This document shows, in pieces, positions 26,601 through 35,309 of a stretch of DNA of 64,000 nt. The position numbers and the translations under genes are program-made. Position 1 is the stretch's first letter. Every line of letters begins with the position of its first letter. The notes beneath the pieces are model-generated. The model searched no databases. It had not been told where the DNA came from and saw only the letters and a list, made by a program, of their open reading frames with translations. The stretch comes from Paucibacter sp. Y2R2-4. Its GTDB lineage: Bacteria; Pseudomonadota; Gammaproteobacteria; Burkholderiales; Burkholderiaceae_C. Location of the stretch: contig NZ_JAJIRO010000005.1 of the NCBI RefSeq assembly GCF_025717535.1, positions 124,001-188,000 on the forward strand. Reading direction: 5' to 3'.

Positions 26601-27045
26601 CTTCGACTTCGGTGACAGGCGCTGGTGAAGCGGCATGGCCTGGCTTTAGCTTGCCGCGCGGTTTTTCTTCCGGGCGTGCATGCAGCAGCCAGCGTGCCGC
26701 GTCGTCCGGGCCTTGCGGCTCCAGGGCCACCAGGGTCAGCAGGGCGCGCTGACCGCCGGCCAACTTCAGGCCGGTGGCGGGCGGGCCTTTGCGGCCGTCG
26801 AGTAAGGCGCGGCTGGCCAGTCGCAGCCAGTCGCCCAGGCGGCCGCCATGGCTGGTGTGCAGACCGTGCAAGCCTTTGCCTGGACTTTGTCCGGGCGCGT
26901 GGTCCAACATTTGCACCGCACCGCTGTTCGCCTCCAGCACTTGCAGCGCTTCATCCAGCAGCAGCACCGGATCGCTGATCAAGTTGAAAAGGCCGCGCAA
27001 GGCGGCCTGATCTTGAGGCAAGAGGGAGAGTTGATCCGTCGACAT
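23605..27045 (-). CDS. Large multi-PAS HisKA_2 sensor histidine kinase
   Basis: A 1146-residue protein without obvious membrane segments. About seven PAS-like repeats occupy residues 10-930 (for example DPVLLLDEALQVLEANSG near the start and APLAISLHDAKTLAVEKINQ near 820), several followed by PAC-type strands. The transmitter is HisKA_2 type: VREVHHRIKNNLQGVAGLL with the phospho-His at 952 or 953, then a compact ATPase with LNELLTNAIKHS near 1055 and GGVSGLGLVRALL near 1103. This kinase class normally pairs with ANTAR or single-receiver regulators, and an ANTAR regulator gene follows directly. So many PAS domains suggest integration of several cytoplasmic cues. Confidence 0.92.
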   Translation of the reverse strand: MSTDQLSLLPQDQAALRGLFNLISDPVLLLDEALQVLEANSGAVQMLDHAPGQSPGKGLHGLHTSHGGRLGDWLRLASRALLDGRKGPPATGLKLAGGQRALLTLVALEPQGPDDAARWLLHARPEEKPRGKLKPGHAASPAPVTEVEDSQALLQACANEVVARELAELNQWFKLSPSPMVLFDANGLLLKSNGAFAALCLQVPSALHEADPALQTLLAWQHGQVQEALLKLDSPEAFIVTQASLPGPTGRLHWLQGRVQALSPTRPGLPRRFLAALEDHTFEQERDLAHQQLDALMDTASVGLATFQQDAGWLRPRSSRSGNSSGGVSPASSRNPLAGLQGIGRDIVETASLPEFEKLQKALKKGERIEVRYAVRHPELGRRWLLTRVEPGQLKSGQRTTSVVTLDVTAQAQAETRSEQLLHELTTIMDGASLGLAYLRGESLLRCNHGFGHMLGLSDTPAAGAPIAQLFAALPELAQKIQTALPSLQDQQPFEAEFLQVGTEAAEPRWLSLSLRRVNTEAEPAASGPPPQAETIAVISDISRLKAQQAELEALVQDREMMFSLSDVGIAILRGGRVARANDALANLTGYRIHELSGLAHQELFDTSFDFENQTEAVEQALKTQGLWRGERRVRRRDGSALWMQISKRVMRPGAPDEGVIATYVNVDDRWRAQQSLMLQTERERAVLDSVLVGIVTVGRGGIEWMNRSARRMFGGDLNDFAGLPMSVVATPSSDHPFRHTHYLEELTEGQAEAFECKLKACDGREFWVVGNVVVTGSRASGRQLTYALLDIDRRRQAEAQTLQAQASLSRIIEAAPLAISLHDAKTLAVEKINQAAASLAGRSEEELLGASPEDLFGREQGELIRRDMLAALQASAVTQHEYKLGSGEQMRVWDARFLHLAGTTEGAEGIEDGEPEQLLLVASDVTEHRAAEEARLQAAISQRELLVREVHHRIKNNLQGVAGLLQQIAARRPEVAPVINEAVGQVHAIAQVYGLQVGSSGPLKVRRVMDAIIGSVQRMYGRSIVTQIEGATADRVNDWALPEAESIPIALTLNELLTNAIKHSQDGQVHCTLICDVASVAVEIVNLGQLPPDFSLNQVPGGVSGLGLVRALLPRRTAQLNLTQREESVVCRVDLLSPSVSLPLG

Positions 27046-27115
27046 TGGCCGCGAGTTTACGGGCAGCTTGGCAGCGCAGGTCGTATCTGGTTGAAACGGC
27101 CCGCCGCTGAGACCC

Positions 27116-28294
27116 TCACTCCAGCTGCGAGGCTTTGTTCAGCGCCCGCAGCACGCAATGGTTGATTTCTTCCGCACCCAGCATCAATTGTTCGGCCGCC
27201 GCTCGGAAATCGAACACCGAGGCGTTTTCAATCGCGCGCACCAACTCCAGATAGGGCTGGAAGGGGCCGCTCTCGTCTACCAGGGCTTGGCGCACCCGCT
27301 CGGGCATGGGAATCGACTGCAGCAGCTTGGTGAAGGGCTGCTTCAGCATATGGTCGAGCAAGGAGAAGAGGCCGCAGATGAACATCTCATCACGTAGCTC
27401 CGAGTCGCTCATGCCCTTGGCCAGCTCTTCCATCAGCAGGCCGCGGCGCAGCGCGGCGTACATGATGGGGCGCATCGCATGGTCTTTGCTGGCGGTGGTC
27501 AGCAGCAGGGCCAGCCAACGCTTCATGCGGGCATAACCGAGCAACATGATGGCATGGCGGAAGGACGAGACCTCAACGGGCAGCCCAAAGGCCGCCGAGT
27601 TCAGATAGCGCAGCAGCTTGAAGGCCAGACTGGGGTCTCGCTTGAGCGTTTGCTCGAGCCGCTCGACATCCTCGCCTTGGTCAATGCGCGACATCAACTC
27701 CACAATCACTTGCAGATCGGCCTGCACCTCGGGCTTGACGCTGCCCGGAGGAGGCTCGAACGCGCCTTGCATCGGCCAGCCAATGACGCCCTGCGCACCG
27801 CGCTCGAAGGCCGCATCAATGGCCGCGCTCTCGCGCAGGCCAGCAATCAAGCGGGGCAGGCCGGTGTCTGGCCCGCCACGGCTTTCATCGTCGGGGTCGA
27901 GCACGGCGAACTTAAAGCAGGGCTTGGTTTCCGGTGGCAAGGCTTGTGCTACTTGACCTTTCAGCAGCAGGGTGATGCCCCGCTTCTTCATGGCGAGCAA
28001 AGGCTCGACATGAGCGGCATCGGTGGCCATAAAGGCGGGCACTTCCAGCATCAAATTGGCGCTGGGCTCGCTGCGCAAGAGGCTCTCGAGCAAGTCTTCG
28101 CTGAGTACATTGAGGATGACCGGGCCAGCACCGGCCGGCCACACCTCGGCCACGGCGGCCAGCAATTCGATGGCCTCGAGCTTGGCGTCCGGGCGCAGCG
28201 GGATGACAGTCAGGCGGGTCGCCGTGACCATGCGCTGGCGGTCGATTTGAGGGGTGTAACCGAGCGCCACAGCGCCCAGGATCGAATGATTCAT
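27116..28294 (-). CDS. HDOD-domain signalling protein with degenerate EAL-like N-terminus
   Basis: The C-terminal half (about 190-375) is an HDOD domain (LQVIVELMSRIDQGEDVERLEQTLKRD..., PSLAFKLLRYLNSAAFGLP, HAIMLLGYARMKRWL). The N-terminal half has the strand pattern of YuxH-type EAL proteins but none of the catalytic EAL, DDFGTG or metal residues, so no phosphodiesterase activity is expected. I chose the ATG at 28294 (MNHSILGAVALG); a TTG at 28318 is the alternative. It is the last gene of the flg operon, 59 bp after flgL, so it probably acts in flagellar or c-di-GMP signalling. Confidence 0.82.
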   Translation of the reverse strand: MNHSILGAVALGYTPQIDRQRMVTATRLTVIPLRPDAKLEAIELLAAVAEVWPAGAGPVILNVLSEDLLESLLRSEPSANLMLEVPAFMATDAAHVEPLLAMKKRGITLLLKGQVAQALPPETKPCFKFAVLDPDDESRGGPDTGLPRLIAGLRESAAIDAAFERGAQGVIGWPMQGAFEPPPGSVKPEVQADLQVIVELMSRIDQGEDVERLEQTLKRDPSLAFKLLRYLNSAAFGLPVEVSSFRHAIMLLGYARMKRWLALLLTTASKDHAMRPIMYAALRRGLLMEELAKGMSDSELRDEMFICGLFSLLDHMLKQPFTKLLQSIPMPERVRQALVDESGPFQPYLELVRAIENASVFDFRAAAEQLMLGAEEINHCVLRALNKASQLE

Positions 28295-28353
28295 GAAGAA
28301 GGACTCAGCAAGGAGCAAATCGAGAAACTGGTGGAGGACTTGAAGGTCATCAC

Positions 28354-29574
28354 TCAGGTGTTGATGTATTGGAACAGCGACATCTTCTGCACCATGGCAT
28401 AGGTTTTCAAGGCGGCGTCATAGCCCGATTGCTGGTTCTGGAACTCTGAAATACCCTGCACCATGTCCAGGTCCTCGGCTGCCGAACGTTCAGACTGGTT
28501 GTATTGCTTCAAAGCGGCCATGCGGGCTTCGGTGCCGTCCAGATTGTTCAGCCGTTCGCCCAACTGGCTGCGTACATTTTGCAGGTTCACCATCACCGCG
28601 TCGAGATCGCGAATGCGGCCGGTGTTGGACTGAGTGATCTCTGGCCCGCTCCGCAAAGGGGTGCGCAGTTCTGCCACTGTCCGGTCAAGCACGTCGAAGA
28701 GCTTGAGCGAATTGGTCGACGGCTTGATTTCGAATTGATCCCCATCCACCGGCTCACCCGAGATGGTCGTGGCAATACCGTCAAATGAGATCGCCTTTCC
28801 AGGTGTAAAGGGGCCGGAGAAGGCAACGCTGCCCAGATCCGTATTTGTGACCGTGATCGTGGCGCCGGGGCCGGTGCCGCTAATCTGTAGCAGGTAGTTG
28901 TTGCCCGTCAGCTGCGAGGGGTCTGCCACCCGCCCAGAGTCAATCCAGCCCTTGGGTGCCGCACCGGGCGGGGCTGAGATCGGGTTGGGCAAGGGACCGG
29001 TTTCAAAATTGCCATTGCCGCTGCGAGCTTGCTCGAAAGCCATACGGCCGTCTACGGTCAATGGAAAGTTGTCGATATTGCCGGTTTGGATCGAACCTGA
29101 CACTCCGTTGAAGCGCACGCCGCCCGCCTGGTCGAGGAATGGCGGGTCGCTGGAGCCCTGGCCCGAGAAGAGGAAGCCGCCGGCGCCATCGCCACGGTTG
29201 GCAATCGCCAGCAATTGGTTGCGCAGGCCGGCAATTTTGTTGGCCAGACCGGCACGTTCGGCGTCGCTGTAGCTGGCGTTGCCGGCCGCGACCATGGTCT
29301 CGCGCATTTGCTGCAGCAACTCATTGGCGTCGCCGAGTGCACCTTCGCTGAGCGTCATGCCGTTGCGGCTGGCTTCTAGGGCTCGCTGATTGGCTTCGAC
29401 CCGACCAATGGTGGCCATCGCCCGCTCGGCACGTGCAGCGCCCGTGGGGTCATCGCTGGCCATCGAGATCTTCTTGCCCGAGGTCAGTTGGGTCTGCGAC
29501 TCCTGCATTTTTTGCTGACGGCGTTGCAGGGTCGAAATACTGGCGTCAAAGAGATTGGAGGTGGACAAGCGCAT
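28354..29574 (-). CDS. flgL: Hook-filament junction protein FlgL (HAP3)
   Basis: FlgL joins hook to filament with FlgK. The 406-residue protein has the flagellin-like N-terminus MRLSTSNLFDASISTLQRRQ with SGKKISMASDDPTGAARAER, a variable central domain, and a C-terminal helix ending YDAALKTYAMVQKMSLFQYI, as in the family. flgK lies 81 bp upstream in the same direction. The gene belongs to the minus-strand flgBCDEFGHIJKL series; no separate sigma-28 promoter was found in the flgK-flgL gap. Confidence 0.96.
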   Translation of the reverse strand: MRLSTSNLFDASISTLQRRQQKMQESQTQLTSGKKISMASDDPTGAARAERAMATIGRVEANQRALEASRNGMTLSEGALGDANELLQQMRETMVAAGNASYSDAERAGLANKIAGLRNQLLAIANRGDGAGGFLFSGQGSSDPPFLDQAGGVRFNGVSGSIQTGNIDNFPLTVDGRMAFEQARSGNGNFETGPLPNPISAPPGAAPKGWIDSGRVADPSQLTGNNYLLQISGTGPGATITVTNTDLGSVAFSGPFTPGKAISFDGIATTISGEPVDGDQFEIKPSTNSLKLFDVLDRTVAELRTPLRSGPEITQSNTGRIRDLDAVMVNLQNVRSQLGERLNNLDGTEARMAALKQYNQSERSAAEDLDMVQGISEFQNQQSGYDAALKTYAMVQKMSLFQYINT

Positions 29575-29655
29575 GGTGAAATCTCCTGGACCGGTTCAAT
29601 CCGTAGCGATGGGGTGGCGAGGCGCGGTGCGAATCAGCGGGAAGTTCAAGAAGAC

Positions 29656-31653
29656 TCAGCGCTGGGTCAGGCGCATCAACTCATCGAACATCGACTGAGC
29701 CGCTTGCAGCACCTTGGCTGCGGCCTGGTAACCCTGTTGGAACTGCATCAGTCGCGAGGCTTCCTCGTCGATATTGACGCCGGCCTGGCCGGCTCGGGTG
29801 GACTCCGCATCGGCTGCCACCGCCACCGAAACGCTGGAAAGGTAGGTAGCGCCTTGAACCCGAGAGCCAATCTCGCTCATGGTCGCTGCATAGGCTTCGT
29901 TGATGGTTGAGCCGACGGCCAAGCTGCCGTCCGGCAGCAGGCGCTGACCGACAAACTTTTCGCCCTGAATGTTCAGGAAAGCTTTTGCATTGCCATTGTT
30001 GGTGGCCGGAAACTTGGTCTTTTCTAGCAGGATGGTGTCGTTCTTGCGCGGCACGCCGTTCAGGCTCAACTCGAAGCCGAGATCGATGGGGGGTACCGCA
30101 TTGGGTTCATTGCCAATGCGCTGTCCGGCCGACCACGTGCCGTTCAGGACGGAGCCGTCTGCCAAGGTCAAGGTGTACTGCACCTTGGCCGCATCGGTGG
30201 GATCTGGGTCGCCGAAGGTGATGGTCATTGGCGCTTGGTTGACGTCAAGCTTGCCATTGACCGCATACAGCGAATTGACCGTGGTCGAGCCTTTGTTGTC
30301 GATGTTGGTGGTGGCGGTCATCGGTGACGCCGCAGCGATGCCGGAGGTGGAGTCCAGCACCCGCTTCATATCGATGGCTGCTTGCGCCACGGGCTCCAGA
30401 ATGAAGGAGTCCCCGATGCCGGGCGCCGCCGAGGTGAAGTCGATCTTGAAACCGTCCACCGAGTCACCGTCAAATACCGTGCGTTTGCTGCCGTCACTGA
30501 GCCGGGTCAGTTGATAGGCTCCGGCGGCACCTGAAGGGTCCGGTTCTAGCTTGTAGGCACTGGCTTGTAACTGGCTGGCATTGTTGATGCTGATTTTGAC
30601 GCCGGCGGTGAAGCTGCCGTCCGGGTTGCGCGCATTGGTATTAGCGGGCAGGGCGCGGGCCGCACCGATGCCGAAGATGGGCACACCTTTGCCTGGCGGG
30701 TTGGACAGATCCAAGCCTAGTGCTTGCTGATCATTGACCCGTGCAGTCAAAGCCGATGCCATTTGACCGAGCAGATTACGGGCGTCTTGCAGATCTTTGT
30801 TTTGGTATTGCAAGAGAGCGGTCAGCGAGCCGCCCGTCAGCACGCTTTCGTCCAGGGTCAGGTTGCCATTGCTGTTGACCATGCTGAGGGCGGCACGGCG
30901 GTCGTCATAGGGGTCGGGCGTGACGGCCAGTTGCTGCGCTTGCGCACCCAGCACCAGTCGCTGTCCACCACCAATGAAGACGCCCAAGGTACCGTCGTTC
31001 GCAGCGAGCGTTGTGACCTGGATGTATTCGCTCAGTTTCGAAACCAACTGATCCCGCTGGTCCAGCAAGTCGTTCGGTTCGTGGCCGGTGCCATTGGTGC
31101 GGGCGATCTGGTCGTTGGCAAATGCGATTTGTTTGCTCAGCTGATTTACCACATCGATATTGGCCTTCAAGTCGCTGACCACGCCGGATTGCAGGTCCGC
31201 CAGTTGCTGGCCGGCGCTGGAAAAGCGGGAGGCCAACTCCGTGGCTCGACCCATTACCACCTGGCGGGCCGAGGGGTCAGCGGGGCGGCTGGTCACGTCC
31301 ACCATGGCGCTGAGAAACTGCCCAGCGGCGGCGCCCAGGCCGGTCTCTCCGGGGGGGAAGAGCTTCTCCAATTGCGACAGCTGGCTCATGCGAGTCGAGT
31401 CCATGCTGGCGATCGATTTGGTTGCGCCTGCTTGGCGGGTCAGGAATTCGTTGTGTGAGCGCTCCACCGTCTGCACATTGACGCCCTTGCCGAAGAAGCC
31501 GGCTCCGGTGAACTGGCCGTCCGGCGTGGTCAATACCACAGATTGGCGCGAGTAGCCCGGCGTGTTGGCGTTGGCAATGTTCTGGCCCACCGCTTGCAAG
31601 GCCGCCTGATTGGCGAACATGGCGCGGATGCCAATTGAAAGCAGGGCTCCCAT
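29656..31653 (-). CDS. flgK: Hook-associated protein FlgK (HAP1)
   Basis: FlgK caps the hook and forms the first junction layer. The protein is 665 residues, with the typical N-terminus (SIGIRAMFANQAALQAVGQ and ANTPGYSRQSVVL) and a C-terminal helix (VNIDEEASRLMQFQQGYQAAAKVLQAAQSMFDEL). The middle is a long beta-rich region, longer than in enterobacteria. It starts 25 bp after flgJ. Confidence 0.97.
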   Translation of the reverse strand: MGALLSIGIRAMFANQAALQAVGQNIANANTPGYSRQSVVLTTPDGQFTGAGFFGKGVNVQTVERSHNEFLTRQAGATKSIASMDSTRMSQLSQLEKLFPPGETGLGAAAGQFLSAMVDVTSRPADPSARQVVMGRATELASRFSSAGQQLADLQSGVVSDLKANIDVVNQLSKQIAFANDQIARTNGTGHEPNDLLDQRDQLVSKLSEYIQVTTLAANDGTLGVFIGGGQRLVLGAQAQQLAVTPDPYDDRRAALSMVNSNGNLTLDESVLTGGSLTALLQYQNKDLQDARNLLGQMASALTARVNDQQALGLDLSNPPGKGVPIFGIGAARALPANTNARNPDGSFTAGVKISINNASQLQASAYKLEPDPSGAAGAYQLTRLSDGSKRTVFDGDSVDGFKIDFTSAAPGIGDSFILEPVAQAAIDMKRVLDSTSGIAAASPMTATTNIDNKGSTTVNSLYAVNGKLDVNQAPMTITFGDPDPTDAAKVQYTLTLADGSVLNGTWSAGQRIGNEPNAVPPIDLGFELSLNGVPRKNDTILLEKTKFPATNNGNAKAFLNIQGEKFVGQRLLPDGSLAVGSTINEAYAATMSEIGSRVQGATYLSSVSVAVAADAESTRAGQAGVNIDEEASRLMQFQQGYQAAAKVLQAAQSMFDELMRLTQR

Positions 31654-31678
31654 GCGGTGTGCTCCTAGGCCCTATTCG

Positions 31679-32611
31679 TCAAGCCAGGGCGCGCTGTACG
31701 CGCACCGTGGTGTTGATGACGCGGGCCAGTTTGTCGGCGTATTCGGGGTCGGTGGCATAGCCGGCTTTTTGCAGGCCGCGAGCGAAACCTTCGGCGCTGC
31801 CGCTTTGGGCTTGGGCCACCACCTTGCTGTAGCGCTCATTGCTGCCGATCAGCTTGGCATAGTCCTTGAAGGCTTCTTCGTAGCTGCCGTAGGCGCGGAA
31901 CTTGGCGGTGACCTTCTGGGCCTTGCCGTCGATGAACTCGGTGGTTTGTACCTCGGCCACCGGCCCCGTCCAGCTGGACGTGGCCTTGATACCAAAGACA
32001 TTGAAGGACGGCGTGCCGCCTGCACCGGTGATCTCACGCTTGCCCCAGCCCGATTCATGGGCGGCCTGGGCCAGCATGAAGCTGGCTGGAATGCCGGTTT
32101 GCGCTTCGGCGGCTTTGGCCGCGCTGTCATGCTTTTGGATGAAGCTTTGTACATGCGGCGCCACGCCCTTTTTGGCCAAAGCGGGCAGGGGCTGCAGCGT
32201 CTTGTCGCTGGCCTTGTCTTGAATTCCCATCTGACGCTGCAGTTGGCGCTGGATGGCGTCGGACAAGCCGCCGGGCAGGCCGCTCATCTTGCCGGCGAAC
32301 TGCGTGTCCAGCATCTCTGTGCCCATTTGCGTGGCCGAGTTGTCCATCATGCCGGTGGCCATGGTGGAGGCGCGCATGCTCTTCATCACTTCTTGCATGA
32401 AGAGAGATTCAAACTGCTTGGCGGTTTCGCGAATGCTGGACTTGGGGTCGCGCGCGGCCGCGCCTTTGAGCGCTTCGATTGAGCGCATGTCCACATTCAA
32501 ATTGCCGCCGTTGCTGGCATTGCTGGCATTGCCAACGCTAAAGCCGCGGTTCGAGTTGCTGCCCAGGCTGCTGGGGCCGCCTGGGTTGATGGGGAGTGGG
32601 GATACAGCCAT
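31679..32611 (-). CDS. flgJ: Rod-capping muramidase FlgJ
   Basis: FlgJ scaffolds rod assembly and opens the peptidoglycan. The N-terminal part (about 40-130) is the rod-cap domain (ETAKQFESLFMQEVMKSMR); the C-terminal half (about 150-310) is a glucosaminidase-type hydrolase with AAHESGWGK, whose Glu186 is the likely catalytic acid. The 310-residue length fits the two-domain form found in beta- and gammaproteobacteria. It is separated from flgI by a single base. Confidence 0.96.
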   Translation of the reverse strand: MAVSPLPINPGGPSSLGSNSNRGFSVGNASNASNGGNLNVDMRSIEALKGAAARDPKSSIRETAKQFESLFMQEVMKSMRASTMATGMMDNSATQMGTEMLDTQFAGKMSGLPGGLSDAIQRQLQRQMGIQDKASDKTLQPLPALAKKGVAPHVQSFIQKHDSAAKAAEAQTGIPASFMLAQAAHESGWGKREITGAGGTPSFNVFGIKATSSWTGPVAEVQTTEFIDGKAQKVTAKFRAYGSYEEAFKDYAKLIGSNERYSKVVAQAQSGSAEGFARGLQKAGYATDPEYADKLARVINTTVRVQRALA

Positions 32612-32612
32612 G

Positions 32613-33755
32613 TCAAATCACCTCAAGCTCGGCGTTCAAGGCGCCGGCGCTTTTCATCGCCTGCAAAATAGCCAGCAAGTCTTGCGGCGTTGCACCCAGT
32701 GAATTGAGGGCCTTCACCACATCGGCCAGCTTGGCTCCGGCCGGCAGTTGGATCAGGTTGCCGGGGTCCTGTTTGATCGAGATGTCGGTCTTTTCGGTGA
32801 CCGTGGTCTGTCCACCTGCCATCGCGTTGGGCTGGCTGACCTGCGGCGTCGAGGTGATGGTGACGGACAGATTGCCGTGCGCCACCGCGCAGGCGGCCAA
32901 GGTCACGGCTTGGTTCAGCACCACCGAGCCGGTGCGAGCGTTGATGATGATGCGAGCGGCGGGTTCGGCCATATCGAAGGCCAGGTTTTCCATATCGGCC
33001 AGAAAGTTGACCCGCTCATTGGGGTCGATGGGGGCGCGTACCCGCACCACGCGGCCATCCAGGGCCTGGGCAACGCCGGTGCCCTTGGCGCGATTGATGG
33101 CCTGAGCGACAGCGCGCGCGGTGTTGAAGTCGGCCGAGTTCAGGTCGAGCTGGATGAATTCACCGCTTTGCAGCGGTGTGACCACGCTGCGCTCGACCAA
33201 GGCCCCGCCGGGAATCCGTCCGGCGGACAGGTGATTGACCTGAACCTTGGAGCCGCCGGCGGAAGCGCCGGCCCCGGCCACGATCAGATTGCCTTGGGCC
33301 ATGGCATAGACCTGGCCATCGGCGCCGCGCAGCGGGGTGGTGATCAGGGTGCCGCCGCGCAAGCTCTTGGCATTGCCGATGGAGGCCACATTGATGTCGA
33401 GTTGCTGGCCCGGCTGTGCAAAGGCGGGCAGCTGAGTGGTCACCATCACTGCGGCCACGTTCTTGGGTTGCATGGTGACGCCGGGCGGCAGCGTCACGCC
33501 GAACTGCTGCAGCATGGCAGCCAAGCTCTGGCCGGTGAAGGGAGATTGAGTGGTTTGGTCCCCGGTGCCGTCCAGGCCGACGATCAAACCGTAGCCGGTC
33601 AGCGCATTGCTGCGCACGCCTTGCACGGCGGCCACTTCCTTGATGCGGGCGGCTTGGGCGCTTTGCGCCAGGCCCAGCAAGCCGAACAGGGCGCAGACCA
33701 GCGAGAGGGTCAGGCGGAGAGCGGCGCGGGGCTTGGGTGTGGAGGTGGTTTGCAT
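32613..33755 (-). CDS. flgI: Flagellar P-ring protein FlgI
   Basis: FlgI builds the periplasmic P-ring. An N-terminal Sec signal (hydrophobic about 12-32, cleavage likely after AQA near residue 35) is followed by the conserved start of the mature protein (ARIKEVAAVQGVRSNALTGYGLIVGLDGTGD). The length, 380 residues, and the ending (ALNSLGATPQDLLAILQAMKSAGALNAELEVI) are typical. It lies between flgH and flgJ, as usual. Confidence 0.97.
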   Translation of the reverse strand: MQTTSTPKPRAALRLTLSLVCALFGLLGLAQSAQAARIKEVAAVQGVRSNALTGYGLIVGLDGTGDQTTQSPFTGQSLAAMLQQFGVTLPPGVTMQPKNVAAVMVTTQLPAFAQPGQQLDINVASIGNAKSLRGGTLITTPLRGADGQVYAMAQGNLIVAGAGASAGGSKVQVNHLSAGRIPGGALVERSVVTPLQSGEFIQLDLNSADFNTARAVAQAINRAKGTGVAQALDGRVVRVRAPIDPNERVNFLADMENLAFDMAEPAARIIINARTGSVVLNQAVTLAACAVAHGNLSVTITSTPQVSQPNAMAGGQTTVTEKTDISIKQDPGNLIQLPAGAKLADVVKALNSLGATPQDLLAILQAMKSAGALNAELEVI

Positions 33756-33798
33756 GATGGTCGTGAAGGGGGACTTCTACGACCGATTCTGCGCAAAC

Positions 33799-34488
33799 TT
33801 AAGTCGGCGAAAGGTTCAAAAAGAACCGTGACAACCAGCCTATTCCATGGGCATCGGCAGTGGCGCCGCGACCCTTTTGTTCAATCCGGACATTGGCCAC
33901 CGAGGCCGAGGCCACGGTATTGCCCTGGGTGATCATGTGGGGGTCGACCTGGCCCGAAAAGCGCAGCACGTCGACGTTGTGGTTCACGCCGATCTGCTTT
34001 TCGCCGCTGATCATCAGGTGGCCATTGGGCAGAACGGCGGTGACCACGGCGGTGATGGTTCCGGAGAAGTCATTCGAGTTCTCGTTGGTGCCTTTGCCGG
34101 TGGACTTGGTCGCGGAGCTGCCGGTAGCCGTAGCGCGCGCAAAGGCCGCGGGGCTCACAAAGGGAATGGCGCTGACCGAGCCGCTCAGTGAGCCGCTTTT
34201 GTTCAACTCGCTGGTGGACGTTTGGCTGGCGCTGATTTTTTCGACGATCTGCACCACCAGGGTGTCGCCCACCAAGCGTGCACGGTGATCTTCGAACAAA
34301 GGGCGGTAGCTGGCCGCTTGGTAGATGGCGCCATTGCTGGGCGGCATCACCGGCAGCGAGGGCAAATGCACCACCGGCGGCGGCTGCATTTCGACCTGGG
34401 GCTCGCGGTAAAGCGTGCCGCAGGCGCTGAGCAACGCGGGGAGGGTGGCCGCCAGAAGGCTTTGCCGAAGGGCGTGTGCGTGTGTCAT
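33799..34488 (-). CDS. flgH: Flagellar L-ring lipoprotein FlgH
   Basis: FlgH forms the outer-membrane L-ring. From the ATG at 34488 the protein begins with a lipoprotein signal ending LLSAC, so Cys23 would be lipidated. An AAAGGG about 8 bp upstream supports this start over a TTG at 34506. The mature protein shows the family motifs SLFEDHRARLVGDTLVVQI-like (here YRPLFEDHRAR...) and VLPNGHLMISGEKQIGVN. It ends at a normal position, 43 bp before the flgI start. Confidence 0.96.
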   Translation of the reverse strand: MTHAHALRQSLLAATLPALLSACGTLYREPQVEMQPPPVVHLPSLPVMPPSNGAIYQAASYRPLFEDHRARLVGDTLVVQIVEKISASQTSTSELNKSGSLSGSVSAIPFVSPAAFARATATGSSATKSTGKGTNENSNDFSGTITAVVTAVLPNGHLMISGEKQIGVNHNVDVLRFSGQVDPHMITQGNTVASASVANVRIEQKGRGATADAHGIGWLSRFFLNLSPT

Positions 34489-34502
34489 GAAGAAGCCCTT
34501 TA

Positions 34503-35285
34503 TCAAATCTGCGAGAGCTTTTGCAGCATCTGATCCGAGGTCTGGATCGCTTTCGAGTTCATTTCGTAAGCGCGCTGGGTTTGGATCATGGCCACCAGCT
34601 CCTCCACCACATTGACGTTGGAGGTTTCCACATAGCCTTGCTGGATGGCGCCCAAACCATTGGTGGTGGGCGCGCCGGTAGCGGGCGTGCCGGACGCGCC
34701 GGTTTCTGCAAAGAGGTTCTGGCCCTTGGGGTCCAGACCGGCCGGATTGATGAAGTTCGCCAACTGAACCTGGCCGAGGGTTTGGGGCACCGCTGAGCCG
34801 GGTACGGTGATGCTGACCGTGCCGTCATTGCCGACCGTCAAGCTCTGTGCATTGGCGGGCACGGTGATGCCGGGCAGCACGGTGTAGCCGTTGCTGGTGA
34901 CGATCTGACCAGCGTTGTCGAGCTGGAAGGACCCGTCACGGGTGTAGGCGGTGGTGCCGTCCGGCATTTGCACCTGGAAGAAACCATTGCCTTTGACGGC
35001 CATGTCCAGGTTGTTGGTGGTCTGCTGCAGATTGCCCTGGCTGTAAATTCGCGCAGTGGCGACAGGGCGCACACCCAGGCCGAGCTGCAGGCCGGTGGGC
35101 ATCTGCGTCTGCTCGGTGGTGTTGCCTCCGCTTTGGCGCAGGTTTTGATAGATCAAATCTTCAAAAATCGCATGCGAGCGCTTGTAGCCATTGGTGGAGA
35201 CATTGGCCAGATTGTTCGAAATGGTGTCCAGCTGGGTTTGCTGGGCTTCCATGCCCGTTTTGGAGATATGCAGTGATCGCATCAT
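34503..35285 (-). CDS. flgG: Distal rod protein FlgG
   Basis: FlgG forms the distal rod. At 260 residues it has the standard length, begins [20 protein letters not shown] with the rod/hook motif [16 protein letters not shown], and ends with the conserved helix [32 protein letters not shown]. Two adjacent ATG codons are possible starts; I list the first. flgF lies 24 bp upstream. Confidence 0.97.
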   Translation of the reverse strand: MMRSLHISKTGMEAQQTQLDTISNNLANVSTNGYKRSHAIFEDLIYQNLRQSGGNTTEQTQMPTGLQLGLGVRPVATARIYSQGNLQQTTNNLDMAVKGNGFFQVQMPDGTTAYTRDGSFQLDNAGQIVTSNGYTVLPGITVPANAQSLTVGNDGTVSITVPGSAVPQTLGQVQLANFINPAGLDPKGQNLFAETGASGTPATGAPTTNGLGAIQQGYVETSNVNVVEELVAMIQTQRAYEMNSKAIQTSDQMLQKLSQI

Positions 35286-35309
35286 GGCGGCGGTCCTCGG
35301 TTGGTCGCT

